NCBI GenBank assembly: GCA_036310185.1
Contig: JAXJSH010000083.1
Span: 1-15,249, forward strand
Length of the DNA: 15,249 nt
Reading direction: 5' to 3'
Source of the DNA: JALENY01 sp036310185
GTDB lineage: Bacteria > Bacillota > Clostridia > Lachnospirales > Lachnospiraceae
Shown: one piece after another, positions 7,224-13,123 of the stretch
How the letters are laid out: every line of letters starts with the position of its first letter
Position numbering within the stretch: position 1 is the stretch's first letter
The notes under the pieces: model-generated
Seen by the model: the letters and a program-made list of their open reading frames with translations, nothing else
What the model was told of the DNA's origin: nothing
The model's database searches: none
Position numbers and translations under genes: made by a program

Positions 7224-7297
7224 TCTTCTGTATGCAAAACCAAATGGTTTCTTATACAGAAGAGGGATTTCCAAATTGACCTGAAAATCCCGTTTTT
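7224..7297 (+). terminator. Paired hairpins after the XRE gene, second with U-tract
   Basis: The first hairpin pairs TCTTCTGTAT (7224-7233) with its complement at 7254-7263 and has an inner AAACC/GGTTT stem. The second pairs GGGATTT (7264-7270) with AAATCCC (7285-7291) and is followed by GTTTTT. Together they fit a terminator for the rightward regulator gene. Confidence 0.55.
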
Positions 7298-7305
7298 ACA
7301 CTGAA

Positions 7306-7318
7306 AAAAACACTAAAA
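7306..7318 (+). repeat. Right copy of the 13-bp direct repeat
   Basis: Exact second copy of AAAAACACTAAAA, 5.7 kb from the first and in the same orientation. It falls between the XRE terminator and the bidirectional terminator, which is where the edge of a nested element would be expected. Confidence 0.3.
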
Positions 7319-7358
7319 TCTGTACACGAAAGAAAAAGACCTTTTCTTATACAGGTCA

Positions 7359-7402
7359 AAAAAATACAGATGACAAAAAGAACATTGTCATCTGTATTTT
7401 TT
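7359..7402. terminator. Strong bidirectional terminator
   Basis: Positions 7359-7376 and 7385-7402 are perfect complements over 18 bp with an 8-nt loop. The stem ends with six A on the left and six T on the right, so U-tracts form in both directions. It stands between the convergent XRE and resolvase genes, and the resolvase stop codon overlaps its right edge. Confidence 0.9.
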
Positions 7403-8006
7403 AATTATCGGACGGCTGTGCTTCCATAATCGTTATATATTTTCTCACACTGCTCCTGCTGAGGTCCGTAAGCCTTGCAAGTTCAGACTGGTTAATTGCC
7501 TTTTTCTGATACAGTGGATAGCACTTCTTAAATCTGGCAGGTATCGTCTCCATGGTCGTTCTTGGTCTTCCGACCTTGCTTCCTTTGGTCTTTGCATTCT
7601 TCATTCCTGATTTGACACGCTCTGAAATCATGTTTCGTTCCAGTTCCGCGAATACGCCCATCATCTTGAGCATCCCTTCTGTCATCGGGTCCAGAGAATC
7701 GCCGGAACAATCCGCTTCGAATGTACCGAGAATCAGTTTAATCTTTTTTTCCTTTGCGGTGTCGATAATCCAGATCAGGTCTTTGGTGCTTCTCGTGATT
7801 CGGGATAATTCCGTTGAAACAATCACATCACCGTCCTTTACGGTTCTAAGCAGCCTGTTCAGCTCCGTCCTGTCCTTTTTGGTGCCGGATTCGTACTCAC
7901 AGAACACGTTTTCCGACTCCACACCCTTTGCCATCAGTTCCCTTTTCTGTCTGTCGATATCCTGCCTTGTTTCATCCGTAGAGCAGCGGGCATAACCATA
8001 CATCAT
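7401..8006 (-). CDS. Small serine resolvase/invertase
   Basis: The 201-residue protein has the full domain plan of resolvases and invertases. The catalytic domain is at 1-130, with nucleophile Ser9 in GYARCST, a DIDRQ segment at 16-20, the ELSRITRS motif with Arg69 and Arg72, and the AELERNMISERVK linker helix at 120-132. GRP at 146-148 leads into a C-terminal HTH at about 171-192 (INQSELARLTDLSRSSVRKY). Such enzymes resolve multimers or invert DNA between two short sites. The start at 8006 has GGAGG 7 nt upstream and overlaps the stop of the 188-aa gene as ATGA; an earlier in-frame ATG lies inside that gene. Cys8 next to Ser9 replaces the more usual Val. It ends in the bidirectional terminator. 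Confidence 0.92.
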   Translation of the reverse strand: MMYGYARCSTDETRQDIDRQKRELMAKGVESENVFCEYESGTKKDRTELNRLLRTVKDGDVIVSTELSRITRSTKDLIWIIDTAKEKKIKLILGTFEADCSGDSLDPMTEGMLKMMGVFAELERNMISERVKSGMKNAKTKGSKVGRPRTTMETIPARFKKCYPLYQKKAINQSELARLTDLSRSSVRKYITIMEAQPSDN

Positions 8007-8569
8007 GCGCAGTCCTCCATCCATTCAAGGCTAGGTGTAAAGAGCATATCCTTACTCATTTGTTCCAGAAATGCTGTATGGATATTTTCACTTTCATCAT
8101 AGCACCAACTATAAAATGAATCCTCAAAACTCCAGATATAATCTGCAATCACTTCCGCATTTTTTACAACAACATCGGCATGTCCCCTGTAAATCATGGA
8201 AAAATCCAATGCAAGCTCCAGGAAATGCTTTTCCATATCATTGATTTTCGCATAGTGTTTTTTCAATTCTTCCATATATGCTTTTGATTTTGCAGACTCT
8301 TTTTCACGACAGGCATTGTAAAATTCCACCATATCTGAGGTAAAGATGATTTCGGGTTCTGCTTCCCAACGACTTCTAATCTTCAACTTTTCAGCACTCT
8401 TAAAAACAAACTCCATCTTATGATGTTCCATCTCGCCATTATCGTGACGGTAAAAACAGTAGTAATATTTATCCCAGAGTCCAAGATATGTAACGACAGC
8501 AGCCCGTTTCTTCCTATCCATTTCAACAGGTTTCCCGTCTTCGTCATAAATGACATCCGTTTTATACAT
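8003..8569 (-). CDS. Unknown protein coupled to the resolvase (188 aa)
   Basis: Family not recognised. The ribosome site GGGAGG lies 8 nt before the ATG at 8569. The N-terminal third is beta-like and aromatic (AAVVTYLGLWDKYYYCFYRH), and the rest is helical and charged (YMEELKKHYAKINDMEKHFLELALDF). There is no membrane segment, signal peptide or metal motif. The stop overlaps the resolvase start (ATGA), so the two proteins are probably made together in set amounts, and this one may assist or regulate recombination. That link rests only on the overlap. It is the first gene after a strong promoter covered by symmetrical sequences. Confidence 0.8.
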   Translation of the reverse strand: MYKTDVIYDEDGKPVEMDRKKRAAVVTYLGLWDKYYYCFYRHDNGEMEHHKMEFVFKSAEKLKIRSRWEAEPEIIFTSDMVEFYNACREKESAKSKAYMEELKKHYAKINDMEKHFLELALDFSMIYRGHADVVVKNAEVIADYIWSFEDSFYSWCYDESENIHTAFLEQMSKDMLFTPSLEWMEDCA

Positions 8570-8601
8570 AATGTTTCCTCCCTTCTATCAGATTATATTT
8601 T

Positions 8602-8635
8602 CATACTTTTTGTGTGTTTTGCACACTTTTGTATG
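8602..8635. promoter_or_regulatory. Nested interrupted palindrome in the 5' leader
   Basis: CATAC (8602-8606) pairs with GTATG (8631-8635), and inside it GTGTG (8612-8616) pairs with CACAC (8622-8626). It lies between the predicted transcription start (about 8644) and the 188-aa gene, so it may be an operator or a leader hairpin. Confidence 0.45.
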
Positions 8636-8650
8636 TTTAATTCTGTATAT

Positions 8651-8679
8651 ATTATACCATTTTTTGTGCAATATTGCAA
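8651..8679 (-). promoter_or_regulatory. Promoter of the 188-aa/resolvase operon with palindromic operator
   Basis: On the minus strand TTGCAA (8679-8674) and a perfect TATAAT (8656-8651) are 17 bp apart. A perfect 12-bp palindrome TGCAATATTGCA at 8667-8678 covers the -35 box, a usual place for a repressor. Confidence 0.7.
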
Positions 8680-8768
8680 ATTTTCCGCCCTTTGAAGTCT
8701 TTCAAAATCTGTCCATATATGGAAAGATTTTTTTGTTCACAAAAATTTAATATTTATTTTTTTCATAC

Positions 8769-8803
8769 AAAAAAAGATACGGCACCCGATTTTCGGATGC
8801 CGT
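8769..8803 (-). terminator. Terminator of the ssb-DUF5688 operon
   Basis: Positions 8803-8793 and 8789-8779 form an 11-bp GC-rich stem on the minus strand (one G-U pair) with a 3-nt loop, followed by ATC and seven T. It begins 11 nt after the last stop of the operon. Confidence 0.9.
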
Positions 8804-8813
8804 GTGCGGTATG

Positions 8814-9701
8814 CTAGGCCGCAATCTGTATCTCACCTGTTTTGCAGTCATAGCGGTATACACTGTAGGAAAGACGCTCACTCACTGCTACGATGGTATC
8901 GTTCGCATCCTGCACCATCCCTTTGAGCGAATCTGCGGATACCTGTTCTGAATCAGGAAAAAGCAGGCATTCATGAACCGAAGACGGCAGGATGAAAAAA
9001 TCTCTCTGGAATGTTTCTGCTGCTTGTTTCATCAGGTCTTTGTTGAGCATCTGTACCGCTCCGTACACCCCGGTTTTGTTGGAAACGATGTACAGCGGGG
9101 TATCATCCTCCCATAATCCGGTTTCCATGTCCATTGTCTCTCCAAGGACATCCAGAAGGCTTCGGAACCCGTTCCCATCCTTCTTCATATTTTCCATTGC
9201 CTGCTGATACAGTTCCTCTTCTGTGACATCCCAGTAAGCAAGATGGTTTCGGTTGATACGAACGCTTCCGATATCGTCTTTCTTATATGGGATATCCACG
9301 CTGTAGATAATGGACAGGTCCAGAAACTCCCTGTGGGGCATTTCTATTAACAGCTGCTCATTCATCTTTGTATTGACCAGTCTTGCATGTAAATAAGGGC
9401 GTGCCTGCTCAAAATCAGCAATCATTCCAATATTCATGTTCTGTTTGATACTGCGCTGTTCATAAATATCCATGATATCTTCCAGTACGTCGTTCATTGT
9501 CAGTTCCCCCTGTTCATATTCTGAAAAATAGGTGTCCAGATAGATACAGGGTGCTATATTGCTGTCCTCCGAATGAAGGGAGAGTGCATGAAGGAGCAAG
9601 CCATTGTTCTTTTTTACTGTATCTGCCCTCAGGGCAACACTATCCCCCAGACGCTTTTTCAGTCCATCGGTTACCATTTCCAAAAATTTTTCATAAGTCA
9701 T
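8814..9701 (-). CDS. DUF5688-like protein (295 aa)
   Basis: From memory, the opening (MTYEKFLEMVTDGLKKRLG), the middle LDLSIIYSVDI and the ending with YRYDCKTGEI fit DUF5688, a family seen often in mobile DNA of Lachnospiraceae and relatives and of unknown function. I see no catalytic motif, membrane span or signal peptide. The segments NKTGVYGAVQML and DFFILPSSVHECLLFP are typical strongly conserved parts. AGGAGG lies 6 nt before the ATG. It is the last gene of the four-gene leftward operon, 30 bp after the RadC-like gene. Base composition is richer in GC than in module A, as for the rest of this operon. Confidence 0.75.
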   Translation of the reverse strand: MTYEKFLEMVTDGLKKRLGDSVALRADTVKKNNGLLLHALSLHSEDSNIAPCIYLDTYFSEYEQGELTMNDVLEDIMDIYEQRSIKQNMNIGMIADFEQARPYLHARLVNTKMNEQLLIEMPHREFLDLSIIYSVDIPYKKDDIGSVRINRNHLAYWDVTEEELYQQAMENMKKDGNGFRSLLDVLGETMDMETGLWEDDTPLYIVSNKTGVYGAVQMLNKDLMKQAAETFQRDFFILPSSVHECLLFPDSEQVSADSLKGMVQDANDTIVAVSERLSYSVYRYDCKTGEIQIAA

Positions 9702-9731
9702 ATAGAGCCTCCTACTATTTTATTTCACTTT

Positions 9732-10217
9732 TTATCCCGTCTCATCTTTTGACCAGACCTCTTCCTGAAAGCTGAAATATCGGTACTGTTCCCCGATGAT
9801 GATATGATCTAAAAAACGGATGCCCATGATATCCGACACCCGTTTCAACCGTTCTGTCATGTAAAAATCTTCTTTGGATGCTGTCGCATCCCCGCTCACA
9901 TGATTGTGGACTATCAGGAAGGAGGCTGCATTGCATAACAACAGCCTTACCATCATCCCCCGCACATCCACCATAGAACAGTCCACACAGCCTTTGTTCA
10001 GGTGGAAGAAGCCAAGCACACGTCCCTGACTGCCAAGAGCAATCAGATACACGTTCTCTTCGATGTTCTTATCTAAAAAGAACACATCCGCCATGATGCG
10101 GACAGCATCGCCGGGCGATGTAATCCCCTGAAGCTCCGGGTAGAGCGTCGTCCCTTCTTTTACAAGTTGGGGTATCTTTTCCTCCTGCATCAACACGTTG
10201 TATCTGTTAATCCGCAT
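9732..10217 (-). CDS. radC: RadC-like JAB-domain protein
   Basis: The 161-residue protein carries the JAB/MPN+ metal motif HNHVSGDATASKED, with His104, His106, Ser108 and Asp117 in the H-x-H...S...D order of RadC proteins. It lacks most of the N-terminal helix-hairpin-helix part of chromosomal RadC (about 225 aa). Short versions like this are common on plasmids, phages and integrative elements. Glu53 or Glu54 in NIEENVYLIAL could be the catalytic acid. The biochemical role of RadC is unsettled; the name as a DNA repair protein is historical. AAAGGAGA lies 7-8 nt before the ATG. It is third in the operon, 29 bp after the AAA+ gene. Confidence 0.88.
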   Translation of the reverse strand: MRINRYNVLMQEEKIPQLVKEGTTLYPELQGITSPGDAVRIMADVFFLDKNIEENVYLIALGSQGRVLGFFHLNKGCVDCSMVDVRGMMVRLLLCNAASFLIVHNHVSGDATASKEDFYMTERLKRVSDIMGIRFLDHIIIGEQYRYFSFQEEVWSKDETG

Positions 10218-10246
10218 TGTATTCTCCTTTCATGCTGCAGCGCCCC

Positions 10247-11809
10247 TTATTCATACACCGCATCCTGTTCTGCCAGTTCCCTCAGACCGATTATCTTATG
10301 GGCGTATTTCCTTATGACCGTCCATGCGAGTTTCTTTATTTCTTCCAGTTTCTGTCGTTTACAGCCTTCCAGACGGTGCAGGAGCCTGCGTTCCAGATAC
10401 TCCAGAGGGTGTTTGACCAGCTTTTTGGGTTCCAGAGACATCCCCTGAATCGTTTCCATCAAAGAGAGCATATCAGGGTATTGCCCCGTCTGTTCCGCTG
10501 ACAGAAGGACTTTTACGACTGCCACCGCAGTCAGGCATTTCGCCATCTTAATCGTCATGTAGTCGTATCGGTCAGTAAACCCTTCGTGTCCTGATGCACC
10601 GAAGCCTTTGGTCTCAAACGGCTCAAAGAGTTCTTCTGCATATATGCGAATGGCATCCTCGTTCCCTTTTATGCTGTCCAGTTCCACGCTCTTTATCTGC
10701 TTTGACTCGGCATCTGTCAGCACGAATGCCTCATCCGGCTCTGGTTCCGGCAGGGCAGACCTTTCCCCAACCGTAGAACGCACAACGAACCCACTGTCAT
10801 AATCCAAGGTGAACCTTGTATCTTTCTCTGTATCGTGGACATGGTACAGGGTATCTTTCAGAAGCTGTGCCACGTTCTGCTGTATGGCTCTTGCACCAAG
10901 GGAGGAATCCTTTACAAGAACTGCCAGCTCATGGGCTGCCTCATCCGTGATGGCGACGTTCACGCCACATTCCCTGCTCAGCAGAAGGTCCAACTGCCTG
11001 ATAGGACTGCTTCCTGACTGCAGTAAAATCTTCTGGTATGTATCTTCATTCAGCTCATTCAGAGTACATATCAAAGGGAAACGACCTAAGAACTGCTCAC
11101 TCATCCCATAAGCGATAAGGTCCTCCGGCGTGACATTTTTCAGGACATCTTCCTGTGTTTTTGTTTCCTCCTGCATGGAGAACCCGATGCTTTTCGGTGC
11201 GGTCCTTTTTAAAATCACTTCTTTCAGACCGTCAAAGGCTCCGGCAGCAATGAAGAGCAGATTGTCTGTCCTCATATGCACACGGGAACTGCCTTCCCCA
11301 CAGGATGCTTCCGTGCCCTCGATAAATTTCAGAAGGTTCGATATGGGAGAAAAGGACTTATCACCCATTGCTCCGACCACTTTGTCAATCTCATCCAGAA
11401 CCACGATGGAGTATTCATCCGGCTCCGTTGCCGTGACATCATACACGAATGTGGTTTCCGTAATGTCTCTGGTGATCTCGCTGACCTGTTTGCCTTTCCA
11501 GCCCGAACCTCGCAGTTCGGATGCATCCTCTATCACCACGGGAATCTCGAGCAATCGGGCCGCTTCCATGATAGAGGATGTCTTGCCCGTGCCTGAGTTC
11601 CCGATAATCAGCATGTTGTATTTTGGTCCTCTGAGGTGTTCCCCTGTCCTTAGATAGTGCTGTCTTCTCTGGTCGTGGAGCCAGATGCACGTTGACAGGT
11701 CCTTCAGATAACCGTCCTGACCGATGATGCTCTTTTTCAGTTCCTGCTCCAGTTGTGCAGGACCCCATTTCTGACTATCCATTGCGTTCACCATCCTTCC
11801 TGCACACAT
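10247..11809 (-). CDS. ClpX-like AAA+ ATPase without zinc-binding domain
   Basis: The AAA+ core resembles ClpX closely. Walker A is GNSGTGKT at 70-77, Walker B IVVLDEID at 135-142, sensor 1 NLLFIAAGAF at 183-192, and an arginine finger Arg243 lies in SEQFLGRFPLI, matching the ClpX EFIGRLP segment. Sensor 2 is LGARAIQQ at 304-311 with Arg307. ClpX unfolds proteins, often for the ClpP protease. Two differences stand out: the four-cysteine zinc domain that opens ClpX is absent, and residues 330-520 form an extra helical tail. I cannot see an IGF-type ClpP-docking loop, so it may act as a remodelling factor independent of ClpP. The start overlaps the ssb stop (TGATG), implying coupling; an internal ATG at 11782 with AGGAAGG upstream is an alternative. 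Confidence 0.85.
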   Translation of the reverse strand: MCAGRMVNAMDSQKWGPAQLEQELKKSIIGQDGYLKDLSTCIWLHDQRRQHYLRTGEHLRGPKYNMLIIGNSGTGKTSSIMEAARLLEIPVVIEDASELRGSGWKGKQVSEITRDITETTFVYDVTATEPDEYSIVVLDEIDKVVGAMGDKSFSPISNLLKFIEGTEASCGEGSSRVHMRTDNLLFIAAGAFDGLKEVILKRTAPKSIGFSMQEETKTQEDVLKNVTPEDLIAYGMSEQFLGRFPLICTLNELNEDTYQKILLQSGSSPIRQLDLLLSRECGVNVAITDEAAHELAVLVKDSSLGARAIQQNVAQLLKDTLYHVHDTEKDTRFTLDYDSGFVVRSTVGERSALPEPEPDEAFVLTDAESKQIKSVELDSIKGNEDAIRIYAEELFEPFETKGFGASGHEGFTDRYDYMTIKMAKCLTAVAVVKVLLSAEQTGQYPDMLSLMETIQGMSLEPKKLVKHPLEYLERRLLHRLEGCKRQKLEEIKKLAWTVIRKYAHKIIGLRELAEQDAVYE

Positions 11810-12165
11810 CAGCTGTAAGGGAGTGCCTCTTTGCTGTTTTCTGCGGATGCCCTGCCTCTGGTTTCTGCAAATTCCTGCTTCTCCACGATGACTTCGGTGG
11901 TGTACACGTTCCTGTCCGTTTTATCTTTATAACTGCCTGTTACGAGACGACCGCTGACTGCCACTTTCAAACCTTTATAAAAATAGTTCTCGGCAAACTC
12001 GGCATATTTTCCAAACGCTGTACAGCGGATGTAAGCGACGGAGTTCTTTCGGGAATAATCATTAACAGCAAGCACATAATGGCTCACAGCAGTGTCCTCT
12101 TCGGAAGCCGGATATCGGGTCTGCGGATTGCGCACCAGTCTTCCAATCAAATGTACGGTATTCAT
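11809..12165 (-). CDS. ssb: Single-stranded DNA-binding protein
   Basis: The protein opens MNTVHLIGRLVRNPQTRY and contains AYIRCTAFGKYAEFAENYFYKGLKVAVSGRL, the OB-fold strands of bacterial SSB, followed by YTTEVIVEKQEFAET. It would coat single strands as a tetramer. At 118 residues it is short, like the competence SSB of Bacillus, and its tail ends KEALPYS in place of the acidic DDLPF-type tip that normally recruits repair and replication partners. AAGGA lies 10 nt before the ATG. It is the first gene of the operon, and its leader contains the three-way-junction sequence about 105 nt upstream. Confidence 0.93.
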   Translation of the reverse strand: MNTVHLIGRLVRNPQTRYPASEEDTAVSHYVLAVNDYSRKNSVAYIRCTAFGKYAEFAENYFYKGLKVAVSGRLVTGSYKDKTDRNVYTTEVIVEKQEFAETRGRASAENSKEALPYS

Positions 12166-12246
12166 AATTTTCTATTCCTTTCGTTTTTTCTCTTTTACTC
12201 CCGGCTCGTCTTCCTATGTTTCTTTCATTTCCAGACAGATAAGGGA

Positions 12247-12257
12247 GTGGAGTCCAC
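12247..12257. repeat. 11-bp palindrome in the ssb leader
   Basis: GTGGAGTCCAC is symmetrical around its central base. It lies between the three-way-junction sequence and ssb and could be an operator or a small hairpin. Confidence 0.4.
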
Positions 12258-12271
12258 GACCATGCGCAGCT

Positions 12272-12327
12272 GCATAAGAGGGGGCGTCGGCTATGCCGAC
12301 CGCTGTAAGCGTCACCCCCTCTTATGC
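12272..12327. other. Perfect three-way-junction (cruciform) sequence
   Basis: An outer 13-bp perfect stem (GCATAAGAGGGGG at 12272-12284 with its complement at 12315-12327) encloses two complete hairpins: GTCGGC/GCCGAC (12286-12291 and 12295-12300, 3-nt loop) and CGCT/AGCG (12301-12304 and 12308-12311, 3-nt loop). Only four bases are unpaired outside the loops. It is far richer in GC than its surroundings. Either strand can fold; the plus strand is followed by TCTTTTTC. It may be a single-strand origin, a transfer or packaging signal, or a structured leader of the ssb transcript. Confidence 0.8.
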
Positions 12328-12380
12328 TCTTTTTCTTCCCGCACGGATACCGAGCCATTTACATGGCGAGGTCCCGTTCC

Positions 12381-12398
12381 GTTGCCATATATGGCAAC
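12381..12398. promoter_or_regulatory. 18-bp perfect palindrome, likely protein site
   Basis: GTTGCCATATATGGCAAC is perfectly symmetrical. Its ATATAT centre matches that of the XRE operators at 6153-6185, but its arms differ, so a different or related dimeric regulator would bind. A smaller dyad GCCAT/ATGGC lies just to the left (12353-12366). Confidence 0.65.
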
Positions 12399-12421
12399 AT
12401 TTTAGCGGACCGCTTGGGGAG

Positions 12422-12469
12422 AAAAATGGGTGGTATGGTCTGAACATTTTGTCCAATCCGATACCACCC
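12422..12469 (-). terminator. Minus-strand terminator-like hairpin
   Basis: ATACCACCC and GGGTGGTAT (12461-12469 and 12428-12436) form a 9-bp stem with a 24-nt loop. On the minus strand it is followed by ATTTTTC. It isolates ssb from transcripts coming from the repeat region, so the ssb promoter must lie left of 12421, where I see no clear -10/-35 pair. Confidence 0.6.
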
Positions 12470-12472
12470 TAT

Positions 12473-12556
12473 AAAAAAGCCTGCATTTATGGATGGATTT
12501 CCCGTGTCGATTTGAACACGTTCCCCATCCATGGTGACGCCGTTTGTACATGCAGG
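12473..12556 (-). ncRNA. Nested stem structure with U-tract, possible small RNA
   Basis: On the minus strand CCTGCAT/ATGCAGG (12556-12550 and 12486-12480) closes an inner stem TGGATGG/CCATCCA (12490-12496, 12525-12531) that itself holds CGTGT/ACACG. Six T follow directly (12478-12473). This is the form of a compact RNA with a built-in terminator and could be a countertranscript beside the repeat array. A promoter is not clear. Short frames crossing it have no ribosome site. Confidence 0.45.
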
Positions 12557-12585
12557 GCATTCCTGTGAAGTCTTGAAAAAACACG

Positions 12586-12773
12586 GTTACAGTTATTTTT
12601 TCCGTAACACGGTTGTAACCAGGTTGTAACAGCGAAATATAACCATATATCAGGATATTTTCACATCCTGTTACAAAGTTACAATTTATATATGAAATAA
12701 AAAAAATTTATCTGTAAATAATAAAAAAAATATAAGACCTCCTAAAATAAAGTTGTAACTTGTAACATGTAAC
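12586..12773. repeat. TGTAAC repeat arrays with AT-rich segment, putative origin
   Basis: TGTAAC or its complement occurs eight times in 188 bp, at 12586, 12614, 12625, 12670, 12678, 12754, 12761 and 12768, plus a variant CGTAAC at 12603. Spacing is ordered: 11 bp for 12603/12614/12625 (one helical turn), 8 bp for the inverted pair, 7 bp for the last three. Between the groups, 12684-12750 is almost pure A/T. Repeats next to a melting-prone segment are the mark of iteron-type origins, though a multi-site operator is also possible. A CAGGAT/ATCCTG dyad (12651-12670) lies in the middle. Confidence 0.65.
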
Positions 12774-13071
12774 ACATTCCCTTTGCCTGTAAATCCATTC
12801 TCCTTTTCCGCCCAGGGAAGGGCGGGGGAGCCTGCGGCAGCAACAGCGGGCATGACGGAACCGGTATTCTTCCATTGCAGTCCTGCCATCCACTTCATTC
12901 CGTAAATCAAAAGTGCGCGTAGCAGAACATCCTTTTGTTCTGCTTGACTACCCACCATCACAGGCGGGATGCAATGTCAATGGGACGTTTACGTCGCTTT
13001 TGCCATTGCCATTGACATTACAGACAGCCAGTGATAACACCTGTCTCTTGGAACCCTCATCATTGATTTTT
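12774..13071. other. Non-coding stretch with three dyads
   Basis: I find no supported gene. Three symmetric elements are present: CCGCCC/GGGCGG at 12808-12825, AGCAGAAC/GTTCTGCT at 12921-12944, and the nested element AATGTCAATGG/CCATTGACATT at 12973-12983 and 13009-13019, which encloses GACGT/ACGTC at 12984-12995. None has a U-tract. A frame running leftward from 12961 has no ribosome site and passes through the repeats, so it is not called. Confidence 0.5.
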
Positions 13072-13073
13072 AT

Positions 13074-13102
13074 AAAAAAACATCCTGTATTGCTACAAGA
13101 TG
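13074..13102 (-). terminator. Terminator of the membrane-protein gene
   Basis: On the minus strand CATCTTGTA and TACAGGATG form a 9-bp stem (one G-U pair) with a GCAA loop, followed by seven T. It lies 22 bp after the gene's stop codon. Confidence 0.85.
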
Positions 13103-13123
13103 TATTTCATCGTAAAATAATAA

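Noticed and set aside
12490..12531. tRNA-like appearance (7-bp stem closing a T-arm-like hairpin)
   Set aside because: Only 42 nt long, with no D-arm, anticodon arm or conserved T-loop sequence.
12402..12584. 60-aa leftward frame over the nested stem structures
   Set aside because: It starts with GTG, has no ribosome site and crosses two hairpins with U-tracts. A second frame here starting MDGERVQIDTG is also open but has no ribosome site.
12586..12773. CRISPR array
   Set aside because: Repeats are only 6-11 bp with almost no spacer and occur on both strands; no cas gene is present.
12686..12961. 91-aa leftward frame with a hydrophobic end
   Set aside because: It has no ribosome site, starts with GTG at a weak place and passes through the TGTAAC repeats and the AT-rich segment. 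The hydrophobic end comes from the A/T run.
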